From the NCBI GenBank assembly GCA_902470475.1, contig CABRGT010000033.1:1-21272 (forward strand): a stretch of 21,272 bases of DNA, read 5' to 3'. This DNA is from an uncultured Porphyromonadaceae bacterium (lineage in GTDB: Bacteria; Bacteroidota; Bacteroidia; Bacteroidales; Muribaculaceae). The notes beneath the pieces are model-generated. The model had not been told where the DNA came from and did not search any database. It was given only the letters and a program-made list of their open reading frames with translations. Below are positions 1 to 6,663 of the stretch, piece after piece. The first letter of the stretch is position 1. Each line of letters opens with the position of its first letter. Position numbers and translations under genes: made by a program.

Positions 1-123
1 GGCGGTGACGGTGACGTTGGCGGGCAGAGCGATGCCGCGGCCGGCGATGCCGGTGGCTTTCGGAGCCGCCCATGCGCTGGCGCCGATCAGGGCGGCAGCG
101 ATAAGGAGTAGCATTTTTCTCAT
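1..123 (-). CDS. Exported protein of unknown function, 5' end only
   Basis: Only the first 41 codons lie in the window; the gene runs off the left edge. The start is the ATG at 123-121. The product begins MRKMLLLIAAALIGASAWA, a clear signal peptide with a basic n-region, a hydrophobic core and a likely cleavage after AWA. The mature part seen (PKATGIAGRGIALPANVTVT) is too short to assign to a family. A second ATG at codon 4 could also start the protein but would lose the basic residues. A strong Bacteroidetes promoter lies upstream at 185-216, giving a leader of roughly 55 bases. The gene has its own promoter and follows a terminator, so it is probably not part of the upstream DUF4301 unit. 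Function unknown; export is well supported. Confidence 0.7.
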   Translation of the reverse strand, partial: MRKMLLLIAAALIGASAWAAPKATGIAGRGIALPANVTVTA

Positions 124-184
124 TTGCAGAATGATATTTATTGAAATTGTATTGATTTATTGGAAATGATTGGAAATTTGCACG

Positions 185-216
185 CAAAGATACATCTTTT
201 TCTCCGCCCCGCCAAA
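185..216 (-). promoter_or_regulatory. Promoter of the truncated exported-protein gene
   Basis: Read on the minus strand, a TTTG (216-213) is followed after exactly 20 bases by TATCTTTG (192-185). This matches the Bacteroidetes sigma-ABfr consensus TTTG, 19-21 bases, TAnnTTTG at both elements. Transcription should start near 180, leaving an AT-rich leader of about 55 bases before the ATG at 123. Confidence 0.8.
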
Positions 217-231
217 CAAATCATTTTAAAG

Positions 232-277
232 AAATAAAAACAGGGCGGAGGAGACGCCCGAGCGGCATCCCCTCCGC
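232..277 (-). terminator. Intrinsic terminator after the DUF4301 gene
   Basis: On the minus strand GCGGAGG (277-271) pairs with CCTCCGC (251-245). The loop can itself form a short GCC/GGC stem. A T-rich tract (GTTTTTATTT) follows at about 241-232. It lies just past the DUF4301 stop codon and before the promoter of the next gene. Confidence 0.7.
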
Positions 278-294
278 GGAATATGTGGGAGTGA

Positions 295-1821
295 TCAGGC
301 CTGATGCGCGGGGCGCAGCAGGTCGTTGACGGTCTTGACGGGGTTGAAGGTGGCCGAGGGTACCTCGACGAAGATGGTCGACCAGTCGCTCATGGCGCCG
401 TTCCACAGGCCGGGCAGCTCGAGGGCCTTGAGGTCGCGTCCGTTCTGCGACTTCGACGAGATGAAGCCTGTGTGGGCGTCGACATATTCGGGCAGGCGGA
501 ATTTGTGGCCGCTGATGTCCTTGATGTAGCACACGAGGTCCACGGGGTTGAAGTGGGTGGCATGGTTCATCATTTCGACATATTCCTTGTCGGATGTGTC
601 GATCTGTGTCGATTCGAGGATCTGCGGCGATACTGATCCGTCGACGTTGGCGGCCAGGAACGGTCCGCCGCCGGGTTCGCCGTCGTTGCGCACCATGCCG
701 CACACGCGCACGGGGCGGTTGAGCTTGGCGGCCAGATAGTCGGCCAGCTCGGCTTCGGGCAGGCTGTCGAAGAGCGGCGAGTCGGTCGAGAGTGTCGTGC
801 GCATGAAGTCCACGATCTCCTGTAGAGTCTGCGGCGAGTAGAGACCTTCGCGCAGGGCGGTGAGATATTTCTCGATTTTGTCGTGTGCCAGGATGAGCGT
901 GCCGGCTATCACCTGCTTGTAGCGGATGGTGGCCTCGCGGAGCGATTCGGGCACCACGTTGTCGATGTTCTTGATGAATACGACGGCCGAGTCCATGTCG
1001 GACAGGTTCTCGATCAGTGCGCCGTGGCCGCCAGGGCGGAACACGAGGCGGCCCTTGTCGTCGCGGAAGGGTGTGTTGTCAAGAGCTGCCGCGATGGTGT
1101 CGGTGGAGGGTTTCTGCTCGGATAAGGATATGTCGTACTCGACATCGTAGCGGTGCTGCATGGCGGGGAGGACGGCGGCGATCTTCTCTTCGAATATCCT
1201 GCGGTGGTCGGCCGACACGGTGAAGTGCAGGTTGACCTTCCCGTGGCTGACGGCCGTCTGGGCGCCTTCGGCCATCTGCTCTTCGAGCGGCGTGCGCGTG
1301 GCGCCGTCGGCATACCGGTGGAAGGTGAGCAGGGCTTTGGGCAGGGCGCCGTAGTTCATGCCTTCGGGAGCGATTATGGCGGCGATGACGTCCTTCTGAC
1401 GCCCCCGGGCGAGCAGGGCCTCCGCACTGGCGCCGTGAAGGCGCTCGGTGGTGGCATTGAGTTCGGCCAGGAATGGCAGCCGGTCGAGGTTCTCGAGCAG
1501 CATGGCTACGGGCGATCCGGCCGGGGCAGTGTCTTCATCGCCGTTGACGAAGGCGAACAGAGCCTTGAACATGCGCGATGCGGCGCCCGATGCGGGTACG
1601 AACTTGGCTACCTCGCCGCCGTCGGCGAGATATTGCTGCCAGCGTTCGAGTGCGGCGGTTTCTTCGGCTTCGGTGAGGCGGGCTATGCCGTGGCCTACGG
1701 TCGCCGATCCGGCGAGTTTAAGGAATGGAAATCCGGTCTGGAATCTTTTGAGCTGGGCTTCGGCGGCTTCGGGAGTGATGCCGTGCTCGTGGAGCTGGTT
1801 TAGGTCTTCAGTGTTGAACAT
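295..1821 (-). CDS. DUF4301 family protein; probable UDP-sugar pyrophosphorylase-like nucleotidyltransferase
   Basis: This 508-residue soluble protein matches the Bacteroidetes family DUF4301, which has no assigned role that I know of. The sequence shows an ordered set of motifs resembling UDP-glucose/UDP-GlcNAc pyrophosphorylases. These are a nucleotide-loop-like VPASGAASRMFK (75-86), a Lys-containing LPKALLTFH (160-168), NLHFTVSADH (197-206), SEQKPSTD (234-241), FRPGGHGA (261-268), FIKNIDNV (282-289), and near the C-terminus VPSATFNPVKTVNDLL (487-502). The last resembles the UGPase segment that carries a phosphate-binding Lys (here K496). There is no signal peptide or membrane segment. It starts 10 bases after the TPR gene and has no promoter of its own, so the two are probably one unit. 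Membership of DUF4301 is likely; the enzymatic role is my inference, and the sugar and nucleotide are unknown. Confidence 0.85.
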   Translation of the reverse strand: MFNTEDLNQLHEHGITPEAAEAQLKRFQTGFPFLKLAGSATVGHGIARLTEAEETAALERWQQYLADGGEVAKFVPASGAASRMFKALFAFVNGDEDTAPAGSPVAMLLENLDRLPFLAELNATTERLHGASAEALLARGRQKDVIAAIIAPEGMNYGALPKALLTFHRYADGATRTPLEEQMAEGAQTAVSHGKVNLHFTVSADHRRIFEEKIAAVLPAMQHRYDVEYDISLSEQKPSTDTIAAALDNTPFRDDKGRLVFRPGGHGALIENLSDMDSAVVFIKNIDNVVPESLREATIRYKQVIAGTLILAHDKIEKYLTALREGLYSPQTLQEIVDFMRTTLSTDSPLFDSLPEAELADYLAAKLNRPVRVCGMVRNDGEPGGGPFLAANVDGSVSPQILESTQIDTSDKEYVEMMNHATHFNPVDLVCYIKDISGHKFRLPEYVDAHTGFISSKSQNGRDLKALELPGLWNGAMSDWSTIFVEVPSATFNPVKTVNDLLRPAHQA

Positions 1822-1831
1822 GGAGGTATTG

Positions 1832-3844
1832 TTAGTTGGTTATGCGCTTGATAAGGTTATAGGCAGGGACGATGCCGAGCTGGCCGGCCCGCGACAGGTC
1901 GGCCACGCCGAGGCGTTCGTTGCCGAGCTTGAGGTATATGAATCCGCGGTTGTACCATGCCTCGCCCATTTCGGGTTTCAGTTCGATGGCCTTGTTGAGG
2001 GCTGCCAGGGCCGATGTGTAGTCCTCGGCGGCAATGTGTATCACGGCCTTGTTGTACCATGCTTCGGCCATGCGGGGCGACAGGTCGATGAGGCGCGTGA
2101 GGTCGTCGAGAATGTCGTCGAGCGCCTTGCGCGAGAGCGACTGGCGGGTCGCGGCGTCGAGTTCGGCCGACTGGCCGGGGGCCTCGCTCTCGGCCTGCCA
2201 GCGGTGGTAGGCGGCCTGGGCCCGCAGATAATAGGGCAGGGCGGCGTCGGGTGTCAGTGCCAGCGCGCGGTCGATGTCGCGGATGGCCGACGCATAGTCG
2301 CGCAGGGTCATGAAGTCGAGTGCGCGGCCTATGTAGTCGATGGCTCGCGGCGTGTGGGTCGACAGGTAGGAGTTGTAGTAGTCGACCGAGCGGAAGTGGG
2401 CGGCCGACGTCTCGTCGTCGAGTATGGGCACGCCGGTGGTCACGCGCAGGGTCTGGCGCAGCGATCGGGTGGCGTTGATGTCGTCGACCTCCTTGATATA
2501 ATATGTGCTTGTACGGAGTTCGGAGGGGGTGTAATAATAGGCCAGCTCGAGCCATGGCTCCGGCTCGATGCGCAGGTTGCGGTTCTGCACGTGGCCGCGG
2601 ATGGCCGAGTTGTTGTATTCCTCGTGAATCTCGGCGTTGTCGTCGACGGTGACCAGGGTGGCGAAGCGCCGTGCGGTCTCGGCGTCGGAGCGTTCGCCGC
2701 GGCTTTCGGTGCCGTCGTCGGGGGCCGTTCCGGTGACGGTGCGCGCCAGGCGGCGTGCGTGGTCGTAGTCGGCGCGCGATCTGGAGGCATGACCGAGATG
2801 GTCGTGGATTTCGGCACGGATGAAATATGGCTCGGGCAGCCCCGGATCGTCGGCTATGACGAGTTCGACGTCGCCAAGAGCCTCCTTCCACATGCCTTTT
2901 TTCATGTAGATCAGTGTACGGTTGTAGTGGGCCGAAATGTTGTCGGGCTTCAGGTCGAGCACGCGGTTGAGGTCGTCGAGTGCGCGGTCGTTGGCCTGCG
3001 CTTCCATGTTGAGCAGGGCGCGGTTGAACAGCGCGTGGTCGTTGAGCGGGTCAAGCTCGATGGCGTAGTCGAAGTCGGCCATGGCACCGAAGAAGTCCTG
3101 AAGGCGGTAGCGGACGTAGGCGCGGTTGACGTACAGGCCGGCCAGGCGTGGCTGAAGGCGGATGGCCTGGTCGAGGTCGTCGCGGGCGGCGTCGAAGTCG
3201 CTGTCGCGGTTGATGGCGATGTCGGCGCGCATGATGTAGGCGTTGACGGCGTTTGGGTTGATGCCGATGGCGCGGTCGATGTCGGCCACTGCTGCGGTGG
3301 TGTCGCTGCGGCTGAGGTTGAGGCGCGCACGGCCCAGCAGGCCCGATTCGAATCCGGGATAGTATGTGAGCAGGGTGCTGAATGTGGAATCGGCGCCTTC
3401 GAAGTCGTCGATGTCGCTTTGGGCCAGGGCTTTGTTGAACAGCAGCTGGCGGTTGCGCGGAATGAGCTGCAGGGCGTGGTCATAGTCGTCGATGGCGTCG
3501 GCGTTGCGTCCGAGGTTCTGGCGGGCGACTCCGCGGACTTCCCATGCGTCGGTAAGGAAGGGGTTAAGCTCTATGGCTTTTGACGCGTCGGCCTCGGCCC
3601 CGTTGTAGTCCTCGAGGTTGAGCTTTGCGATGGCGCGGTAGAAGTATGGCTGGGCCAGGTACGGCTTGGCCTGGATGACGCGGTTGAAGTACTGGATCGA
3701 CAGCATGTAGTCCTCGAAGTAGAGGGCGTTCTGGCCTACGCGAAGCACCTGGTCGGTGTTGATCTGCGCGGCACCTGCGGGCGCGATGACGCATATCAGC
3801 ACGGCCGCCAGCAGGCTCTTTATGAGGATGGCACATTTCTTCAC
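1832..3844 (-). CDS. Exported tetratricopeptide-repeat (TPR) protein
   Basis: This is a 670-residue protein with a signal peptide at 1-26 (ending APAGAA). About nine or ten TPR units fill residues 32-365, seen as repeated helix pairs with motifs such as NPFLTDAWEVRGVARQNLG and AYVRYRLQDFFGAMADFDYA. A second block at about 497-655 includes AWYNKAVIHIAAEDYTSALA and AWYNRGFIYLKLGNERLG. Residues about 372-495 are not TPR-like and form an insert rich in charged and Tyr residues (EPWLELAYYYTP). TPR proteins act as interaction scaffolds; here the site should be periplasmic or surface-attached. No lipobox Cys follows the signal peptide. A TACCTTTG promoter element sits 6 bases upstream of the ATG, and DUF4301 follows 10 bases downstream. 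The partner is unknown. Confidence 0.9.
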   Translation of the reverse strand: MKKCAILIKSLLAAVLICVIAPAGAAQINTDQVLRVGQNALYFEDYMLSIQYFNRVIQAKPYLAQPYFYRAIAKLNLEDYNGAEADASKAIELNPFLTDAWEVRGVARQNLGRNADAIDDYDHALQLIPRNRQLLFNKALAQSDIDDFEGADSTFSTLLTYYPGFESGLLGRARLNLSRSDTTAAVADIDRAIGINPNAVNAYIMRADIAINRDSDFDAARDDLDQAIRLQPRLAGLYVNRAYVRYRLQDFFGAMADFDYAIELDPLNDHALFNRALLNMEAQANDRALDDLNRVLDLKPDNISAHYNRTLIYMKKGMWKEALGDVELVIADDPGLPEPYFIRAEIHDHLGHASRSRADYDHARRLARTVTGTAPDDGTESRGERSDAETARRFATLVTVDDNAEIHEEYNNSAIRGHVQNRNLRIEPEPWLELAYYYTPSELRTSTYYIKEVDDINATRSLRQTLRVTTGVPILDDETSAAHFRSVDYYNSYLSTHTPRAIDYIGRALDFMTLRDYASAIRDIDRALALTPDAALPYYLRAQAAYHRWQAESEAPGQSAELDAATRQSLSRKALDDILDDLTRLIDLSPRMAEAWYNKAVIHIAAEDYTSALAALNKAIELKPEMGEAWYNRGFIYLKLGNERLGVADLSRAGQLGIVPAYNLIKRITN

Positions 3845-3849
3845 AGCGA

Positions 3850-3857
3850 CAAAGGTA
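3850..3857 (-). promoter_or_regulatory. -7 element for the TPR-DUF4301 unit
   Basis: TACCTTTG on the minus strand (3857-3850) matches TAnnTTTG. The -33 TTTG is not evident at the expected distance. The predicted start site falls at about 3844-3846, almost on the ATG at 3844, so the transcript may be leaderless or nearly so. The element directly follows the T-tract of the preceding operon's terminator. Confidence 0.55.
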
Positions 3858-3859
3858 AT

Positions 3860-3882
3860 AAAAAAACGGACTCCGGAGCCGT
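3860..3882 (-). terminator. Probable intrinsic terminator of the ung operon
   Basis: On the minus strand a short stem, ACGGCT (3882-3877) with AG(T)CCGT (3872-3866, one bulged T), closes a CCGG loop and is followed by seven T (3866-3860). It lies 20 bases past the DUF3109 stop. The stem is short, so strength is uncertain. Confidence 0.5.
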
Positions 3883-3901
3883 AATCTATGTTAAAAAAAT
3901 G

Positions 3902-4543
3902 TCAATCATCGTTCGGTGCTGTGTCGGGGGCGCCGGTTCCGCCGCCGGTCTGCGCCAGATACTCGCGGGCGGTCAGTTCCAGTTCGCGGTACCATTCGGC
4001 GCCGAAGCGGCGTGTCAGGGGCTCGCGGAGATACTCATAGACGCGCAGTCCGCGGGCGCGGCCGAGCACTTCGGCGCACTTGCATATCTTCCACCGGTGG
4101 TAGTTGACGGCCGTGAACGTGGGGTATTCGGTCACGCGCACCGGATAGAGGTGGCACGACACCGGTTTCATGAACGGCACGCGGCCTTCGCGCCAGGCTC
4201 GCTCGATGGCGCACAGACACTTGCCGTCGGCGCCGTAGCAGCTGAAGACGCAGTTGCGGCCGTCGACGATCGAAGTGACCAGGTCGCCTTCCTCGTCGAT
4301 GTAGGCCACTCCGGTGGCTTCTATCTCGCGTCGGGCGGCCGGCAGCAGATCGTCGATGATTTCGGGCAGTATCCGTTCGATGGTGCGCCGCTCCTCCTCG
4401 GTGATCGGCGCGCCGGCGTCGCCTTCGATGCAGCATTCGCCCAGGCACTTGTCGAGGTCGCAGCAGAAGAAGCGCTCGAGCAGGTCGAGGCTTACCAGCG
4501 TGTTCTGTATCTGTAGCATATATTCTTCGGTTTCGGTAGTCAT
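3902..4543 (-). CDS. DUF3109 family cysteine-rich protein
   Basis: This is a 213-residue soluble protein of the DUF3109 family, whose biochemical role I do not know. It has twelve cysteines: an N-terminal cluster FFCCDLDKCLGECC (25-38), a middle group at C98, C102, C109 and C111, and C130, C154 and C156 in VSCHLYP and KICKCAEV. Such spacing suggests bound metal (Zn or Fe-S), as in YkgJ-type proteins, but this is inference. The ATG at 4543 overlaps the stop of the plug gene as TGATG, which favours this start by translational coupling. Many relatives seem to begin near the second Met (residue 9, MLQIQNTLVSLD), so a start at 4519 is possible. The C-terminal tail after residue 200 is Gly/Asp-rich and probably disordered. 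The frame is open further upstream to 5359, but that part is antisense-like shadow within the plug gene. Confidence 0.88.
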   Translation of the reverse strand: MTTETEEYMLQIQNTLVSLDLLERFFCCDLDKCLGECCIEGDAGAPITEEERRTIERILPEIIDDLLPAARREIEATGVAYIDEEGDLVTSIVDGRNCVFSCYGADGKCLCAIERAWREGRVPFMKPVSCHLYPVRVTEYPTFTAVNYHRWKICKCAEVLGRARGLRVYEYLREPLTRRFGAEWYRELELTAREYLAQTGGGTGAPDTAPNDD

Positions 4544-5802
4544 CAGGGTTGCGATGTGATCTGGGTCACGCCTATGAGCCGGTCGGTGCGGTCGAGCGGC
4601 CCGCGGGCGTACACTTTGATCAGGTATTCGTTGATTGTCGGATATTTGTTGCCCTCGACCGTGGCGGCAGTGGCGCGCATGGCGCCCGGCGCTACGGTGA
4701 GGTACTGGTAGTTGTAAAGTCCCTGCTTGAGCAGCACGACCTTTTCGTAGCGGCCTGTGGCGCGGTTGTAGGTCATCAGCGAAGCGGGGTCGAAGCGCCG
4801 CGAGGTGAAGTCGCCGTCGAGGAAAATCATCGACCCGGGCAGCTCGTCCATGGCCAGGGAGAAGTGCACCACCACGTAGTCGGCCTCCGTGGCCGGATCG
4901 TCGGTGTTGTACTGCCGCACGAAAAAGCGGCCGTGCTGCGTGCTGTCGTAGACATACGGCGCATCGGCACGGGGTTCGTCGGTGATCAGTTCGAAGTGGT
5001 AGTACGGATCGGCCCACACGATGTCGGCCACACCCATTCCGGGGTAGTTGACGTCGGCTACCTCCATGCGTCGGTATTCGTTGCCGGCCTCGAAGATCAG
5101 CGGTGCCGAATGCTCGTAGACGGCTGTGTGGCCCGACATGCGCAGCGGCTGCCGCAGCATCACCTCGTTGTCGCGGCGGCCGTTCTGGGCGATCATCACT
5201 TTCAGATCGTTGAACGGGTCGGCCACGCGTGCGCGCTCGGTGTCGACGGCCACCGACAGCTGCTGGTGGCCCACGTTGTAGTCGATGTCGGTGCGTGAGC
5301 TTACGCCGGTCGAGATCGGCGCCGTCTGTTCGGAGAGCATCACGCGCCGGGTCATCCACACGTCGTCGGGGTCGTCCTCAGGATATACCTCGATCAGATA
5401 GTTGCCCGACAGGGTGGGGGCTATGTCGTCGTTGGGAAACTGAAATCCGTAGTGGACGTAGTGAACGGTCGTGCCGCGCGAGTATTCATAATCGTCGATG
5501 GCGCTTTCGTTGAATCCGTCGAGATATTCCGCCTCGGCCAGCACCGAGGGCTGCCAGTTGGCGTCGCAGCGCACCACGCGGTAGCGCAGAAAGACGCGGT
5601 CGTCGGCCAGATGATCGAATTCGACCGTGACCGGAGAGCCTGCGCCCATGAAAGCTACGGGGGGCGCGAAGCGGTCGCCGTCGACCGACATGATCACGGT
5701 ACGGACGCGTTCGTTGTAGATGCCGTCCATGGTGTCGCCGGGTTCGCGGGCGCCGGCAGCAAGTGCGGCCGCTACGGCTATTGCTGCTGTCAGTCGTCTC
5801 AT
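4543..5802 (-). CDS. Type IX secretion system plug protein (DUF5103)
   Basis: This 419-residue exported protein matches the DUF5103 family, now described as the T9SS plug, which in Flavobacterium binds the SprA translocon and closes its periplasmic side. The start is ATG 5802, giving the signal peptide MRRLTAAIAVAAALAAGA. The open frame upstream to 6126 lies inside ung and is not coding. Family features include GTTVHYVHYGFQFPNDD (about 108-124), SGNYLIEVYPEDDPDDVW (about 130-147), SMIFLDGDFT, and a C-terminal YNYQYLTVAPG and NEYLIKVYARGP segment. The ATG overlaps the ung stop (ATGA), and the stop overlaps the DUF3109 start (TGATG), so all three should be co-translated. The family also occurs in gut Bacteroidales where an active T9SS is not always obvious, so secretion function here is likely but not proven. 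Confidence 0.88.
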   Translation of the reverse strand: MRRLTAAIAVAAALAAGAREPGDTMDGIYNERVRTVIMSVDGDRFAPPVAFMGAGSPVTVEFDHLADDRVFLRYRVVRCDANWQPSVLAEAEYLDGFNESAIDDYEYSRGTTVHYVHYGFQFPNDDIAPTLSGNYLIEVYPEDDPDDVWMTRRVMLSEQTAPISTGVSSRTDIDYNVGHQQLSVAVDTERARVADPFNDLKVMIAQNGRRDNEVMLRQPLRMSGHTAVYEHSAPLIFEAGNEYRRMEVADVNYPGMGVADIVWADPYYHFELITDEPRADAPYVYDSTQHGRFFVRQYNTDDPATEADYVVVHFSLAMDELPGSMIFLDGDFTSRRFDPASLMTYNRATGRYEKVVLLKQGLYNYQYLTVAPGAMRATAATVEGNKYPTINEYLIKVYARGPLDRTDRLIGVTQITSQP

Positions 5803-6464
5803 CGCCAGTCGATCGGTTCCCGGCCGTGTGCGCGCAGATAGTCGTTGGCCCGCGAGAAGTGATGGTTGCCGAAGAAGCCCCGGTGGGCCGAAAGCGGCGA
5901 CGGATGGGCCGATTCCAGAACCAGATGTTTCGAGCGGTCGATCGAGGCGCCCTTGCGCCGGGCGTAATTGCCCCAGAGCATGAACACGATGCCCTCGCGC
6001 TCGTCCGACAGGTGGCGGATCACGGCGTCGGTGAACTCCTCCCATCCGCGGCCCTGATGTGATCCGGCCTGTCCGGCGCTCACGGTCAGGGTGGAGTTCA
6101 GCAGCAGCACGCCCTGGTCGCTCCATCGCCGCAGGTTGCCTGAGGCGTAGGGTGTCAGGCCCGTGTCGGAGCTGATCTCCTTATATATATTCTGCAGCGA
6201 CGGCGGCAGCGGCGTGCCCTCGTTGACCGAAAAGCATAGTCCGTTGGCCTGCCTGGGCTCATGGTATGGATCCTGCCCGAGGATCACTACCTTGACCTTG
6301 TCGAACGGACAGGCGTCGAAGGCGGCGAATATACGCCCTGCCGAGGGGTAGACTGTCCCGCTGCCGTAGGCCTGGCGGATAAATTCCGCCAGCCGTTCGA
6401 AATATGGCGCGGCAAACTCCCGGCTCATGATTTTCTGCCATGAAGGCTCGATTCGTACGTACAT
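5799..6464 (-). CDS. ung: Uracil-DNA glycosylase, family 1
   Basis: This 221-residue enzyme removes uracil from DNA to start base-excision repair in the cytoplasm. It carries the family 1 hallmarks: the water-activating loop ILGQDPYHEPRQANGLCFSV (Asp in GQDPYH), the Ser/Pro-rich PLPPSLQNIYKE, the LLLNSTLTV strand with the uracil-recognising Asn, and the DNA-intercalation loop HPSPLSAHRGFFG with the catalytic His. Length is normal for the family. The start ATG 6464 gives MYVRIEPSW, the usual N-terminus for Bacteroidales Ung; a later Met (codon 14) is less likely. It is the first gene of an operon with the plug and DUF3109 genes and overlaps the plug start by four bases. A minus-strand TAGATTTG lies about 17 bases upstream. 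Confidence 0.97.
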   Translation of the reverse strand: MYVRIEPSWQKIMSREFAAPYFERLAEFIRQAYGSGTVYPSAGRIFAAFDACPFDKVKVVILGQDPYHEPRQANGLCFSVNEGTPLPPSLQNIYKEISSDTGLTPYASGNLRRWSDQGVLLLNSTLTVSAGQAGSHQGRGWEEFTDAVIRHLSDEREGIVFMLWGNYARRKGASIDRSKHLVLESAHPSPLSAHRGFFGNHHFSRANDYLRAHGREPIDWR

Positions 6465-6476
6465 ATCTCAGATTTT

Positions 6477-6508
6477 TTTGCAAATCTACGAAAAAATGTC
6501 TACTTTTG
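6477..6508 (+). promoter_or_regulatory. Promoter of tRNA-Arg
   Basis: TTTG (6477-6480), then 20 bases, then TACTTTTG (6501-6508), a complete match to the Bacteroidetes consensus. Transcription should begin near 6513, about 20 bases before the mature tRNA. Its spacer contains the -7 element of the divergent ung promoter. Confidence 0.75.
6481..6488 (-). promoter_or_regulatory. -7 element of the ung operon promoter
   Basis: TAGATTTG on the minus strand matches TAnnTTTG. No TTTG is visible at the expected -33 position (about 6508-6512). The predicted start site near 6475 leaves a leader of about 10 bases before the ung ATG at 6464. It sits wholly within the spacer of the tRNA-Arg promoter. Confidence 0.5.
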
Positions 6509-6535
6509 CACCATCAAACCGGATTTATTCAGTAT

Positions 6536-6610
6536 GTGCCCGTAGTTCAATGGATAGAATTTCGGATTCCGGTTCCGACGATTAGGGTTCGACTCCCTAC
6601 GGGCATACCA
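6536..6610 (+). tRNA. tRNA-Arg (anticodon CCG)
   Basis: A full cloverleaf can be drawn. The acceptor stem GTGCCCG (6536-6542) pairs with CGGGCAT (6600-6606, one G-T pair). Then come D-stem GTTC/GAAT, anticodon stem TCGGA/TCCGA with loop TTCCGGT (anticodon CCG at 6569-6571, G37), a four-base variable loop, and T-stem TAGGG/CCCTA with loop TTCGACT. Discriminator A6607 is followed by an encoded CCA (6608-6610). It reads CGG codons. A Bacteroidetes promoter precedes it and a strong terminator follows within three bases. Confidence 0.95.
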
Positions 6611-6612
6611 GT

Positions 6613-6653
6613 AGCCGCTCCGGTCAGTCGACCGGGGCGGCTTTCAATTTTTA
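6613..6653 (+). terminator. Strong intrinsic terminator after tRNA-Arg
   Basis: AGCCGCTCCGGTC (6613-6625) pairs over 13 positions (one T-G) with GACCGGGGCGGCT (6630-6642) around a four-base AGTC loop, followed by TTTCAATTTTT. It ends 10 bases before the ATG of the D-2-hydroxyacid dehydrogenase gene, so it lies between that gene and the nearest visible promoter. Confidence 0.85.
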
Positions 6654-6663
6654 TGAGACCGAT

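Noticed and set aside
1448..3583. A 711-codon plus-strand open frame across the TPR gene
   Set aside because: It is antisense to a clear TPR gene with a signal peptide and repeats. Its product is Val/Gly-rich without any domain, as expected from the complement of GC-rich codons.
4544..5359. N-terminal extension of the DUF3109 frame up to 5359
   Set aside because: The extension lies inside the plug gene, is Arg/Pro/His-rich, and the recognised family begins at or just after the ATG at 4543.
5803..6126. N-terminal extension of the plug frame up to 6126
   Set aside because: It overlaps ung in another frame, looks non-coding in composition, and the ATG at 5802 begins a proper signal peptide.
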